The position numbers were made by a program, and so were the translations under genes. Under the pieces are notes generated by a model, which saw nothing but the letters and a program-made list of their open reading frames with translations, was not told the origin of the DNA and ran no database searches. A stretch of DNA of 64,000 nucleotides from Pictodentalium vernedei (lineage: Eukaryota; Mollusca; Scaphopoda; Dentaliida; Dentaliidae): assembly GCA_031216915.1 (NCBI GenBank), contig CM062297.1, forward strand, positions 833,047,337-833,111,336, in the 5' to 3' direction. Positions 33,909-44,774 of this stretch are shown here, in pieces (positions within the stretch are counted from its first letter, which is position 1; every line of letters begins with the position of its first letter).

Positions 33909-34605
33909 TATTTATATTTATTTATTGGTGTTTAAGGTCAAATACTTATGCACAATGGCTAATCATAACCGTGACAGTTTTAAGGGTGGAGGAAGCTGGA
34001 GTACCCGGTGAGAACCACCGAGCAACGACGAGCAGCTGCCAGCTCCCCATCATCGTAACTCCACACTGCAGCACAGGCAGGGTTACAGTTAAAACTAGAA
34101 GTCCTGCCACCGATCTGCACGTTAATCTACGCGTTATGACCATAGTAAGACTATCAAATTCTGTACATATGGCCTGTGCACAAGCAATGTTTCAGCCAAT
34201 GGACCTCCGGGTAACCCGGAGGTCCATTGGCAGAAACTTTGCCTGTGTTTTCTATAAGTAACCAGGAGAACCTGTCGTGCTTTGGATGCCATTCGATATG
34301 GCAATTACGTGCAATTCCTACGCGCAATTAAGCCTGGATAAGCACACAGTTCGTGACAGGACTTCTAATTTTAACTGTAGATTGGTTGAAGACATGCACA
34401 CCATCGATTTGCAGTGCGCCTTAGTACACGGCGTCATTGTGCCCCTATGTGGACACAATCGTGGTTAAGTGCCTTGCCCAAGGACACAATGCGGGAGTCC
34501 GAATCAATCGCTCAGATGGTCACCCATCCGAGGACTAACCTTGCTCAACGTTGCTTAACTTCAGTGATCTGACAAGAACCGGTTACCACAATGCCACCGT
34601 GCCCC
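33909..34605 (-). mobile_element. 5S-headed SINE on minus strand, split by a TA MITE
   Basis: Flanks CAACAAGGGAT (33898-33908, 34606-34616), an 11-bp duplication. Reading from 34605 downward: GGGGGCACGGTGGCATTG, 5S-like CAGATCACTGAAGTTAAGCA and GGATGGGTGACCATC, then the CCTTGGGCAAGGCACTTAAC core, then the TA MITE, then the rest of the body and the (AATA)n tail. The MITE sits at a TA in the body, so the SINE is older. Confidence 0.88.
34086..34377 (+). mobile_element. TA MITE (copy 6) inside SINE
   Basis: TIRs as in the other copies, with TA at 34084-34085 and 34378-34379. The flanking SINE halves match the intact SINE at 31658 on either side, giving a direct empty-site proof of a TA target. 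A short internal stretch after CTGCCACCGATCTGC is deleted relative to the other copies. Confidence 0.88.
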
Positions 34606-34616
34606 CAACAAGGGAT

Positions 34617-35114
34617 AAAATGTGAAAATCAGAACAGGATATACTCACCCCTATGCCTGATAGACTGAGTGATGAGAGGTCCATAGTGCTCACTAGTCCA
34701 GTTCCCTCCCAGCATGAGAGTTTGATCATTTTATGCACAAACAGAATAAAACTGTGCTTTCTATGCTTGTAAACATGTTCGGATTTACTGGTACAGTAAT
34801 GTGATAACAAAAGTGAAAAGTGAATTTTGATCAGGTCACGACTGGGTCACATTCTAAAATCTAAATTTTGTTTCTGCGTTTCTATCCACACACTGCAGAA
34901 TCTCACCTGTTAGAAAAAGAATGCGAGAGAAGAATGATTCTGAGATAGGATGTTTTGTTTGTTTTTTGTGATATGGTCTTGATTCCCCAATATTTTATTT
35001 ATGAAACTCAGCCCATTGGTGAATTAAAGAGTGATGTGATCCAATCATAATCTTATATCGCTTTCATTATAACAGTAATGTTCAAGGTACATTATGCATG
35101 GATTCCATATTACA
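34617..35114. other. NCDN intron spacer
   Basis: No gene or repeat recognised. Confidence 0.4.
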
Positions 35115-35438
35115 GGGACCAATCAGGACTATTTAAAATACGCTCTAGCCTCGTAGCCTATTTTTTCAATTCATGCGCCAGATTTCAATTTACGGAGTCA
35201 CACTGCTGTTTGTAACACACACTGCAAGGATGTAATAGCCCGCATCATTTTCATTTAGTACACTATAGCAAACATTAATCTTCAGTGTGGTTTCTGATCA
35301 AGTCTTGGCTGCCTATTTAGGCAGCCAAGACTTGATCAGAAACCACAGTGAAGATTAATGCTTGGTAATTAAGACTTGAAGTATTAACTTAAGCACTCTA
35401 CAACAATGATAAATGATAATCATATATATAATACATGT
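35115..35438. repeat. Dispersed repeat with long hairpin (copy B)
   Basis: Second copy of 29873-30200. Hairpin at 35273-35360 with one mismatch in the 43-bp stem (TTCAGTGTGG against CCACAGTGAA). Confidence 0.85.
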
Positions 35439-35685
35439 AAGAGTGTCTCTCTCGATTATCCATCGAAAGAATATCAAAATATGATCTGAGAAGTTATGCG
35501 CCAACTGAGAAGCCTATTTCTGAGATTTAAGAGCCAGGTCCTGATGTTTCAGAACCAAATACGCACTGGCGCATGCCCAGGTCGGTCCCTGCGTACAGCC
35601 ATTTTTTGTTGTGTCTTGCAGTTCAGTTTTCCGGTTTTCCACAAGAAAGGAAACAGAACCAAAAAAACTCCCAGCTCTAATTATC

Positions 35686-36617
35686 CCCCGCCAAAATGAA
35701 GTTTGCGAGGGATATAGCAATGGGGTCCATCCATTCATCCGGCCATCCATCCGTCCATCCGTAACATCTTTGGACCTTCATATTGCAGTCATTTAATGTT
35801 GAATTTAAATGATCTTTGGTATGCTGATAGATCCCCATGGGGGAAATGATATTCACAAGTAACAGGTTTTGTCCATTTTTTTGTCTAGGGTTATGGGCAT
35901 TTTTCCACTTTTTATGTGTACCCATACTATGTATGATACACATAATGCCGGCATCCGGGGTGGCCATCTGTCATTCGTCCATCCTTTGTCTGTCCATCTG
36001 TCTGTCCATCCGGCGTCCGTATCCATTTCTTTGGCATTCGATAACTTGAAAAATATTGCTTGGATTGTCAAGTTACTTTATATTTGTGTTCAGGTTACTG
36101 ATGTGCCAAGCTGTATAGTTTTTGGTGTAAATCTGATAATTTGATCCTGAGATATTAACTCTTTATCCTTCAAATTGAGAATTCTTCCAATCTCTTTGGC
36201 ATGAGATAACTCAAAAAATATCAATCCAATTGTCATGTTACTTTATATATATCTTCAGGTTACTGATGTTCCGAGCTGTATAGTTTTTGGTGTAAATCTG
36301 TTATTTTGATCCTGAGATATTAACCCTTTATCCTTCAAATTGAAAATTCCTCCAATCCCTTTGGCATTCGATAACTTGAAAAATATTGCTTGGATTGTCA
36401 AGTTACTGTATATTTGTGTTCAGGTTACTGATGTGCCGAGCTGTATAGTTTTTGATGTAAATCTGATAATTTGATCCTGAGATATTAACCCTTTATCCTT
36501 CAAATTGAAAAGTCCTCCATTCCCTTTGGCATTCGATAACTTGAAAAATATTGTTTGGATTGTCTAGTTACTTTATAGTTGTGTTCAGGTTACGGATTTG
36601 CTGAGCTGTATAGTTTT
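35686..36617 (+). repeat. Helentron-like 5' part and ~165-bp tandem array (left portion)
   Basis: A terminal-type hairpin (CCCGCCAAAATGAAG / TTTGCGAGGG) opens near 35687, followed by a (TCCATCCG)n-like stretch. Tandem units of about 165 bp carry the landmark GATAACTTGAAAAATAT near 36040, 36205, 36370 and 36536. The array is cut at 36617 by another Helentron and resumes at 39977. CATAATGCCGGCATCCGGGG near 35940 recurs near 40577. Confidence 0.7.
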
Positions 36618-39600
36618 TAGCTTAACTTGACATAGTCAAGATAAGCTATTGCCATCACGCGTGTGGAAGTCTGTTAGTCTGTGAGTTTGTGAGTCTGTTA
36701 GTCTGTGAGTCTGTGTGTGACGTCTGTTCACATTTTCCTTTAGCACGGGCTACACCCCGCAGTTCTTGTCTGATCGTCACGAAATTTCATATGCAGGTTT
36801 GGGGTCATGTCTAGATGAGAACGTCCCCTTTTGGTCGCGATCGGGCAACCGGTATGGCTGCCGAGCCCAAAACCCGAAAACCATTAGCACAGTCTACAGG
36901 ACGTATTTATGAAGGGATTTCATTATAACTTGGTAGGATGCCTCTGTATAATGCCTAGAAGAGAACGTCCCCTTTTGGGCATGATCTATCAACCGTAATG
37001 GCTGCCCAAGCCCGAAACCCAAAAACTTTTAGCACAGTCTGCAGGTCATGTTTAATGTGGAGGGATTTCATTGTAACTTGGTAGGATGACTCCTTATGAT
37101 GTCTAGATGAGGACTTCCCCATTTGGGCATGATCTGCCAACCGTGACGACTGCCTGAGCCCAAAACCCGAAAACCTTTACCACAGTCTACAGGTCATATT
37201 TATTGAGGAATTTCATTGTAACATGGTGGGTTGACTACATACAATGTCTAGATGAGAAAGTCACCTTTTGGGCATGATTGGGCAACTGTGACGGCTACAG
37301 GGGCCCAAAGCCCCAAAACCTTTAGCACAGTCTAGAGGTCATATTTATGAAGGGATTTCATTGTAACTTGGTAGGATGACTCCAAATAATGTCTAGATGA
37401 GAATGTCCCATTTTGATCACGATCATGCAGCCTTGATGGGTGCCCGAGCCCCAAAATCTTTAGCATAGGCAAAAGGTCATATTTATGGAAGGATTTCATT
37501 GTAACCTGTTAGGTTGACTCCATGTAATGCCTAGATGATGACATCCCCTTTTGGTCGTGATTGGTCATTTGTGATGGCTACTAGTGCCCGAAGCCCGAAA
37601 ACCTTGAGCACAGTCTACAGGTCATATTTATGAAGGGATTCCATTGTAACTTCTTAGGATCACTCCAGATGATGCCCAGATGAGATTGTCCCCTATGGTT
37701 GCGATCATTCAGCCATGATGGCTTGCCGAGCCCGAAGCCCGAAAACATTTAGCACAGTCTACAGGTCATATTTATGAAGGGATTTCATTGTAACTTGGTA
37801 GGTTAACTTCATATAATGTCTAGATGAGAACGTCCCCTTTTGGACATGATTGGGCTACTGTGACGGCTAAAGGTGCCCGAAGCCCGAAAGCCTTTAGCAC
37901 AGTCTACAGGTCATATTTATGAGGGGATTTCATTGTAACTTGGTAGGATGACTCCGAATAATGTCTAGACGAGAACGTCCCATTTTGGCCATGATCATTC
38001 AGCCTTGATGGGTGCCCGAGCCCCAAAACCTTTAGCATAGGCAAAAGGTTATATTTATAGAAGGATTTCATTGTAACCTGTAAGGTTGACTCCATATAAT
38101 GCCTAGATGATGACATCCCCTTTTGGTCGTGATAGTCACCTTTTGGGCATGATTGGGCAACTGTGACGGCTACAGGGGCCCAAAGCCCCAAAACCATTAG
38201 CACAGTCTAGAGGTCATATTTATGAAGGGATTTCATTGTAACTTGGTAGGATGACTCCAAATAATGTCTAGATGAGAATGTCCCATTTTGATCGTGATCG
38301 TGCAGCCTTGATGGGTGCCCGAGCCCAAAAACCTTTAGCATAGGCAAAAGGTCATATTTATGGAAGGATTTCATTGTAACCTGTTAGGTTGACTCCATGT
38401 AATGCCTAGATGATGACATCCCCTTTTGGTCGTGATTGGTCAGTTGTGATGGCTACTAGTGCCCAAAGCCCGAAAACCTTGAGCACAGTCTACAGGTCAT
38501 ATTTATGAAGGGATTTCATTGTAACTTCTTGGATCACTCCAGATGATGCCCAGATGAGATTGTCCCCTATGGTTTCGATCATTCAGCCATGATGGCTTGC
38601 CGAGCCTGAAGCCCAAAAACATCTAGCACAGTCTACAGGTCATATTTATGAAGGGATTTCATTGTAACTTGGTAGGTTAACTTCATATAATGTCTAGATG
38701 AGAACATCCCCTTTTGGACATGATTGGGCAACTTTGATGGCTAAAGGTGCCCAAAGCCCGAAAACCTTTTGCACTGTCTACAGGTCATATTTATGAAGGG
38801 ATTTCATTGTAACTTGGTAGGATGACTCCAAATAATGTCTAGATGAGAACGTCCCATTTTGACCGTGATCATTCAGCTTTGATGGGTGCCCGAGCCCAAA
38901 AACCTTTAGCATAGGCAAAAGATTATATTTATAGAAGGATTTCATTGTAACCTGTTAGGTTGACTCCATATAATGCCTAGATGATGACATCCCCTTTTGG
39001 TTGTGATTGGTCAGCTGTGATGGCTACAGGTGCCCGAAGCTCGAAAACCTTGAGCACAGTCTACGGGTCATATTTATGAAGGGATTTCATTGTAACTTCG
39101 CAGGATCACTCCAGATGATGCCCAGATGAGATTGTCCCCTTTGGTTGCGATCATTCAACCATGATGGCTGCCCGAGCCCAAAGCCCGAAAACCTTTAGCA
39201 CAGTCTACAGGTCATATTTATGAAGGGATTTCATTGTAACTTGGTAGGTTGACTTCATATAATGTCTAGATGAGAACGTCCACTTTTGGACCTGATTGGG
39301 CAACTGTGATGGCTTCAGGGGCCCAAAGCCCGAAAACCTTTAGAACAGTCTACAGGTCATAATTATGAAGGGATTTCATTGTAGCTTGGTAGGATGACTC
39401 CAAATAGTGTCAAGATGAGAATGTCCCCTTTTGGTTGTGATCATTCAACCATGATGGCTGCCAGAGCCCAAAGCCCAAAAACCTTTAGCACAGTCTACAG
39501 GTCACATTTATTAAGGGATTTCATTGTAACTTGGTAGATTGACTTCATATAATGTCTAGATGAGAATGTCCCCTTTGGACGCAATTGGGAAACTGACGGC

Positions 39601-39976
39601 TACAGGGGCCCGAAGCCCGAAAACCTTTAGCACAGTCTACAGGCCATATTTATGAGGGGATTTTAATGTAACTTGATAGGATGACTCGCTTTGGAATAAT
39701 TTCACTGTAACTTGGTAACTTTTGTTGATATACGTTAACTGTGAGGGCCACATACATTAACTGTGAGGACATATTAACCCACCCCTCAGCTCTTTCGTAC
39801 AGTGTACACCTCATATTATTTTTATCATAAACATAGCACACAGGGAACAGAAATGAACATATTCCAAATTATCACAATTCTTGTCTTATTTCATAATCCT
39901 TTCATAAACATTGAACATTATCCTTTTCATCAAACACAACACACAAGTTAAGCTACAGTGTCATTGACACTTTCAT
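36618..39976 (+). mobile_element. Helentron-like element with higher-order repeat
   Basis: 5' TAGCTTAACTTGACATAGTC with hairpin partner GATAAGCT. 3' CAAGTTAAGCTACAGTGTCA then TTGACACTTTCAT. About 22 units of about 145 bp. A block of about 875 bp (37261-38135, six units) is duplicated directly after itself (38136-39010). Inserted in the 165-bp array between ..TAGTTTT and TGGTGTAAATC with no target duplication. Confidence 0.83.
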
Positions 39977-40610
39977 TGGTGTAAATCTGATGATTTGATC
40001 CTGAGAAATTAACCCTTTATCCTTCAAATTGAAAATTCCTCCAATCCCTTTGGCATTCGATAACTTGAAAAATATTGCTTGGATTGTCAAGTTACTTTAT
40101 ATTTGTGTTCAGGTTACTGATGTGCTGAGCTGTATAGTTTTTGGTGTGAATCTGATAATTTGATCCTGAGATATTAACCCTTTATCCTTCAAATTGAAAA
40201 TTCCTCCAATCCCTTTGGCATGAGATAACTAATAAAAAAATATTAATCTGATTGTCATGTTACTTCATATATATGTTCAGGTTACTGATGTGCCAAGCTG
40301 TATAGAGTTTAGTGTAAATCTGATAATTTGATTCTGTGATATTAACCCTTTATCCTTCAAATTGAGAACTTCTCCAATCCATTTCTTCAGCATGCGATAA
40401 CTCAAAAAATATTAATCCGATTATCAGGTTACTTTATATGTATTCAGGTTACTGATGTGCTGTATAGTTTTTTATGTAAATCTAATAATTTGATCCAGAG
40501 ATATTAACCCTTTATCCATCAAATTAGGCACTCCTCCAATCCATTTCAATATGTACCCATACCATGTATGGTGTACATAATGTCGGCATCCGGGGTGGCC
40601 CTCCTTCATA
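39977..40610 (+). repeat. ~165-bp tandem array (right portion)
   Basis: Continues the array interrupted at 36617: units near 39977, 40062, 40227 and 40397 share GATAACT..AAAAATATT and TTTGATCCTGAGA. Ends near 40610 after GTACCCATACCATG and a second copy of the CGGCATCCGGGGTGGCC motif. Confidence 0.75.
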
Positions 40611-40776
40611 CAGCTTTCTACTAGTTGGGCGTATGGGTACACATCTGATGATTTCATCGGCCTATTTTTTCAACTTAGAAACCCTTGGCAGGGCATACCA
40701 GTGGCATTGCACCTTGTTAGCCTTGTCTTGGAAATTTGCTTGTAACTAACTGTTTTGCTATTATTTTACTTTTTAG

Positions 40777-40862
40777 CTAAAGTGCCAGAAGATTGTCCAC
40801 CGTTTATCTATAAGTCTATAGCTCTCAGTTTATTGGCATGCTTCAGTACAGATAAACAACTT
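40777..40862 (+). CDS. NCDN: Neurochondrin homologue, internal exon B
   Basis: An 86-nt exon lies between a pyrimidine-rich TTTTTAG acceptor and a GTGAGT donor. It starts in phase 2 with CT, completing an Ala codon with the G that ends the exon at 27123, and ends in phase 0. Its 28 codons read KVPEDCPPFIYKSIALSLL then ACFSTDKQL, matching the neurochondrin block in vertebrates that contains A-P-D-G-C-P and ALLACFCSDPEL. Phase agreement and directly consecutive family blocks argue for one functional gene whose intron spans 27124-40776. The following family block (HPQVLNKIP-like) was not found in the remaining 23 kb, so the next intron is also long or the exon is outside the window. Confidence 0.83.
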
Positions 40863-41152
40863 GTGAGTAATTTTATTTTGAGCGTTTACCAAATTAGCTT
40901 TCTGAAAATTGTATATGCAGTACTGTGATCACAAAAGTAGTATTTATATTAGTTCGATCGTGATCAGGTCTTACCCACTTACCTTGCACACGTCATGCGT
41001 CGAGATATCCTATATATAGCTCCATGACAAAATTAATAGCACATTGTATTTTTCCCAAACAATTGACACATGTTTGAAAGTTCATTTTCACAAACATTTT
41101 CATGTATTAAAGAATTTTGATAAACATGTGCAATAGGTGTTAGACATGTAAA
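40863..41152. other. NCDN intron downstream of exon B
   Basis: AT-rich, no further exon seen. Confidence 0.4.
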
Positions 41153-41154
41153 TA

Positions 41155-41589
41155 CAGTGGAGCCCACTTAAATGGATATCTCTTAATTGTATATCCCTGT
41201 TAATTGAATATCATTTTCAAACACAAAATCATTTACCATACCTTCAGTACAAATTTGATCTGTTAATTGCATATCAGTTATAGAGTAAACTCCTGTTAAT
41301 TGTATATAAATTTTTGTAATATGTCAAAAAAGTTACTGTGACACACTCCAAATTCCCCTTATTTATCAACCTTTTTGGCCTCACTACATTCAATACAGGC
41401 ATTTATTCTATTATATCTTGTTTGATTTGACAGAGCTCTATGAGCTCTGTCAAACGAGATAAAATAAAATAAATGCTCAGTTTACCTCCAGAACACAGGA
41501 AACTGACCATATGCCTGTTAATTGTATACTCCTGTTAATTGAATAATTTTCACTGGCAAAATGGATATTCAATTAAGAGGATTCTACTG
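41155..41589. mobile_element. pogo-like TA MITE (copy 1)
   Basis: CAGTGGAGCCCACTTAAATG at the left and ATTAAGAGGATTCTACTG at the right, TA at both flanks. Multiple TTAATTG(T/A)ATA motifs. Palindrome GACAGAGCTCTATGAGCTCTGTC at about 41431. End sequence resembles pogo/Tigger-type termini, by family knowledge. Relatives at 45320 and 59699. Confidence 0.75.
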
Positions 41590-41604
41590 TACAATAATCT
41601 TGAT

Positions 41605-42398
41605 TAGGGTCCTGCAAAGCTTTGCGATTCGATTCAATTTTGAATCTTAATTTGCTATTTGGTTCAATTCGAAATTGGCTGCTTGATTAGTCTCCTCTCG
41701 AATCGTCTTCACATGAATATATCTTGGTATCAGTCCACTTTGCCATCTCACAAAATGTATGGTTCAGATGCAAATTGTACATAAATAATGCTTAAATAAA
41801 AGACAGAATGTAACTTCTGCTACATTAACTTAAATAACATAAGAACTCATGCCACCAACCTTGCTAATTCCATTATCACTAGTCCCTACCACTGTTAACC
41901 CTTTACCCAACATAACGGTCAGTGCTGTTCACCAAAATCGCCAATTAATTTTCATTATTTTTTCATTTTTCGTCTCAAAAGCATAGGTTATGACCCCTCT
42001 TTGGAACAAGCTCATCAAGCTCGTTCCAATGAGGGGTCATAACCCATGTCTTTGAAACAAAAAATGAAAACAATTAGTTTTTCAAGAATTTTGTTTAGAA
42101 GTGTCGTCTGCTTTTCATGTTAGGTAAAGGATTAAATGCAAATATAAAGTTTAGAGGCTAGAAGCAATGTCGACAGTGAACTATTATCCTGACAGGGTAA
42201 TATTCCAACTATATCCTCAATGATGTAGTTGGATTATTTTATCAGTCGGGGCTTGATTCATCACAGTCGTGACAAATCACATTTATAGCACCCACCAACC
42301 GTCATCGGTCATCTTCAAGACGCCTCTGATTTGATTCGAGGCTCGATTCAAATTCAAGAATTGATTCAAATTGAAAATGTGTGATTCACAGGGCCCTA
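41605..42398. mobile_element. hAT-type element with 8-bp TSD, carrying a TTAA MITE
   Basis: TAGGGTCCTGCAAAGC..TTCACAGGGCCCTA, flanked by ATCTTGAT on both sides (41597-41604, 42399-42406). Sub-terminal GATTCGATTCAA / TTGAATC motifs. Same family as 7711-8695. The TTAA MITE at 41895-42135 is nested inside. Confidence 0.87.
41895..42135. mobile_element. TTAA MITE nested in hAT-type element
   Basis: TTAACCCTTTACCCAACATA..GTTAGGTAAAGGATTAA. Central GACCCCTCTTTGGAACAAGC and its complement. Orientation is opposite to the copy at 20762. Confidence 0.85.
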
Positions 42399-42406
42399 AT
42401 CTTGAT

Positions 42407-43006
42407 ATTCTAAAAAAGCATTCCAGATAGAGAATGTCTGCTGATAAGTATGATTTAGAATTTCATAATCACTTAGAAAAACTATGTGTTTTGAAATAAA
42501 ACAAGGGAGGTTTGAAATCTTGAATCAAACATAAATGCAACTGTGTGTTTTGGAAATCACTCTAAACTTTTATGAAGGAAGTATTCACAGCCTCATATCA
42601 AAATGAAACCTTTCTACCATTCATCAGAGGATTTAAAATATAGTTGGACTGACTGAAAGTGTTGCTGCATTTTCCTAATGTTCAATAAATACAGAATGGA
42701 AAATATATATTTGATATTTATAATGTTTGGATGCGAGAAAGTCAGTAATTCACAGAGAAAATAATGAAACTTAAATTGATTTCCTAAGCAGGAGACCCAA
42801 GAATTTCCCTTCATGGTCAGCTTCAAACTGTGCCTTTATGCAGTACAGCTGCTGTGGACTGGTAACTTTCCATGGGTGGGCAATATTTCCACAGATGCAA
42901 TAATATACTGATGCAAAAAAGAAACACAAGTTCAGTTTTGGTAATTTAATTTTTTTTAGCTGTAGACCAAATGTAGTAAAATTTGACACTTAGCTACCTC
43001 AGTATA
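42407..43006. other. Spacer with fragment of dispersed element
   Basis: About 42780-42905 carries CTTTCCATGGGTGGGCAAT also found at 5707, plus a diverged form of the 45227 motif on the minus strand. Otherwise no gene. Confidence 0.4.
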
Positions 43007-43557
43007 CAGTTAAAACTAGAAGTCCTGTCATGAAATGCGCACAAATGGCACGCCGATCTGCGTGTTAATTATGACCACAGTAAGGCTATCAAATTCTGTA
43101 CATATGGCCTGTGCACAAGCAGTGTTTCAGCCAATGGACCTCCAGGTAACCCAGAGGTTCTTTAGCAGAAACATTGCCTGTGTTTGGTATGAGTAACCAG
43201 GAGAACCTGCTGTGCTTTGTATACCATTCGATATCGCAATTGTGCGCAATTCCTACACACAATTAACCCTTTACCCAACGCAGACGATATCAAAATTTAT
43301 TATTTTAAATATAATTTTTTCGAATTTTTCAGAAAATTTCAATAAAACCATATCATGTGACCTCTCGTTGGAATGAGCTCGACGAGCTCGTTCCAACGCG
43401 GGGTCACATGATATGGTTTTGTTGAAAGTTTTTGAAAAATAATATTTTTTCAACTACTGAATTTGCATATTACGTGGGCGGATGCGGCCGATTCGTTGGG
43501 TAAAGGGTTAAGCCTAGATAAGTGCACAGTTCGTGACAGGACTTCTAGTTTTATCTG
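43007..43557 (+). mobile_element. TA MITE (copy 7) split by a TTAA MITE
   Basis: CAGTTAAAACTAGAAGTCCT..CTTCTAGTTTTATCTG with TA flanks. At 43263 the sequence CACAATTAAGCCTAGATAAG of the other copies is interrupted exactly at TTAA. Confidence 0.88.
43263..43511. mobile_element. TTAA MITE nested in TA MITE
   Basis: TTAACCCTTTACCCAACGCA..TCGTTGGGTAAAGGGTTAA with TTAA at 43263-43266 and 43508-43511. Removing the insert and one TTAA gives the sequence found in intact TA MITEs, a clean demonstration of a TTAA duplication. The central palindrome is GAGCTCGACGAGCTC between GACCTCTCGTTGGAAT arms. Confidence 0.92.
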
Positions 43558-43754
43558 TACTGTCTAAATTCAGTCAATCATGACCATGTGCGACGCTGCA
43601 TGCTATCAACAAATTTTTCGTCAAAGCGTGGATCCAGCCATGAAATGGGGCACTCCCACTTGCTATGGGCTTGAAAACCATACCAAATTGAAGTTTTGAA
43701 CAGTACACATGGATTGCACAACATTTCATTTCAACTCGATTGATAAGCAAAATG

Positions 43755-44722
43755 CTGCAAACTGTTGTATAGGGGTAGGACTATTTCTCTAATTATGGAG
43801 GGCGTAACGTCATGTTGCCCAGCAATCTGTGGTCCATGAGTCAACTATAGCTCATTTAGTTGGGCGGCTCAGAGCCACAGGAAGATTAACTGACCATACC
43901 CAGAGCGGATTTCCGCATGTTACATCGCTTCGTCAAGATAGAGGCATACATCTCTCATATCCCTGTAACCGATGTCAGATGGCGACGGAGACTGCGAGTC
44001 AGGTTGTAGGCACTCATGGTTTCCGAGTGTGTCCAAGAACAGTTAGGAAACGGTTGGGGGAGTTCAATTTAAGGCCACAACATCCCTATGTTGGTCCGCG
44101 ACTTATACCCAGGCAACGTCAACTGCAATGGCTGCAGGCACATGCAACAAATCGGTTTCACTTTGACCACTGGAGACGGGTGTTATTTACTGACGAGTCT
44201 TGGTTCATGCTTTACAGGTCAAATGGACAACATCATTGCTATCGACATCGAGGTGAGTGATATTCTGACACGTGCTTTAAGGAAAACGACAGATTTGTGG
44301 GGGGGGGGGGGGGGAGGGGGGATTTCTGATGGCGTGAAAACATCTCTTGTGGTCATCCGTAAGATATTGGAATCAGGTCGTCATGCCTCACATCCTTCCA
44401 CTTAACCATGCACGTACATTGCAGTAGGATAATGTGAGGCCGCACGTTGCTAGGGTTTGTCGTGACTTCCTGAACCAAAACAATGTCCCAGTTCTCGATT
44501 GGCCACCCTACAGTCCAGATTTGTCCCCAATCGAGCATTTGTGAGATGAGCTGGACAGGAGTGTCAAGAAGCATGTCAACGTCCCAAACAATGTCGCTCA
44601 GCTCACACAGGCCCTTCTTCAGGAGTGGAATAACATCCCATAAAGGACTATAAATAACTTGATGGGGTCAGTGGTAGGGAGAGTTAGGGCAGCGACTGAA
44701 GCCTGGCATGGGAACACCAGCT
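43755..44722 (+). pseudogene. Tc1/mariner transposase pseudogene
   Basis: Reads HESTIAHLVGRLRATGRLTD and FRVCPRTVRKRLGEFNLRP (helix-turn-helix DNA-binding region), RRVLFTDESWFML (first catalytic Asp, near 44185-44223), DNVRPHVARVCRDFLNQNN (second Asp) and YSPDLSPIEHL (Glu, spaced as DD34E). A G-run at 44299-44317 and stops at about 44426, 44542 and 44641 break it. The part before the first HTH (about 43755-43828) is frameshifted. No terminal inverted repeats were located. Confidence 0.85.
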
Positions 44723-44774
44723 AATGGCGTAGGGTACCCACATTTGAATGTTTCTCATGCAAACGGTGTCTGTG

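Noticed and set aside
36000..39976. CRISPR-like array
   Set aside because: Units are long, contiguous and diverged with no spacers; this is a eukaryotic satellite-type array.
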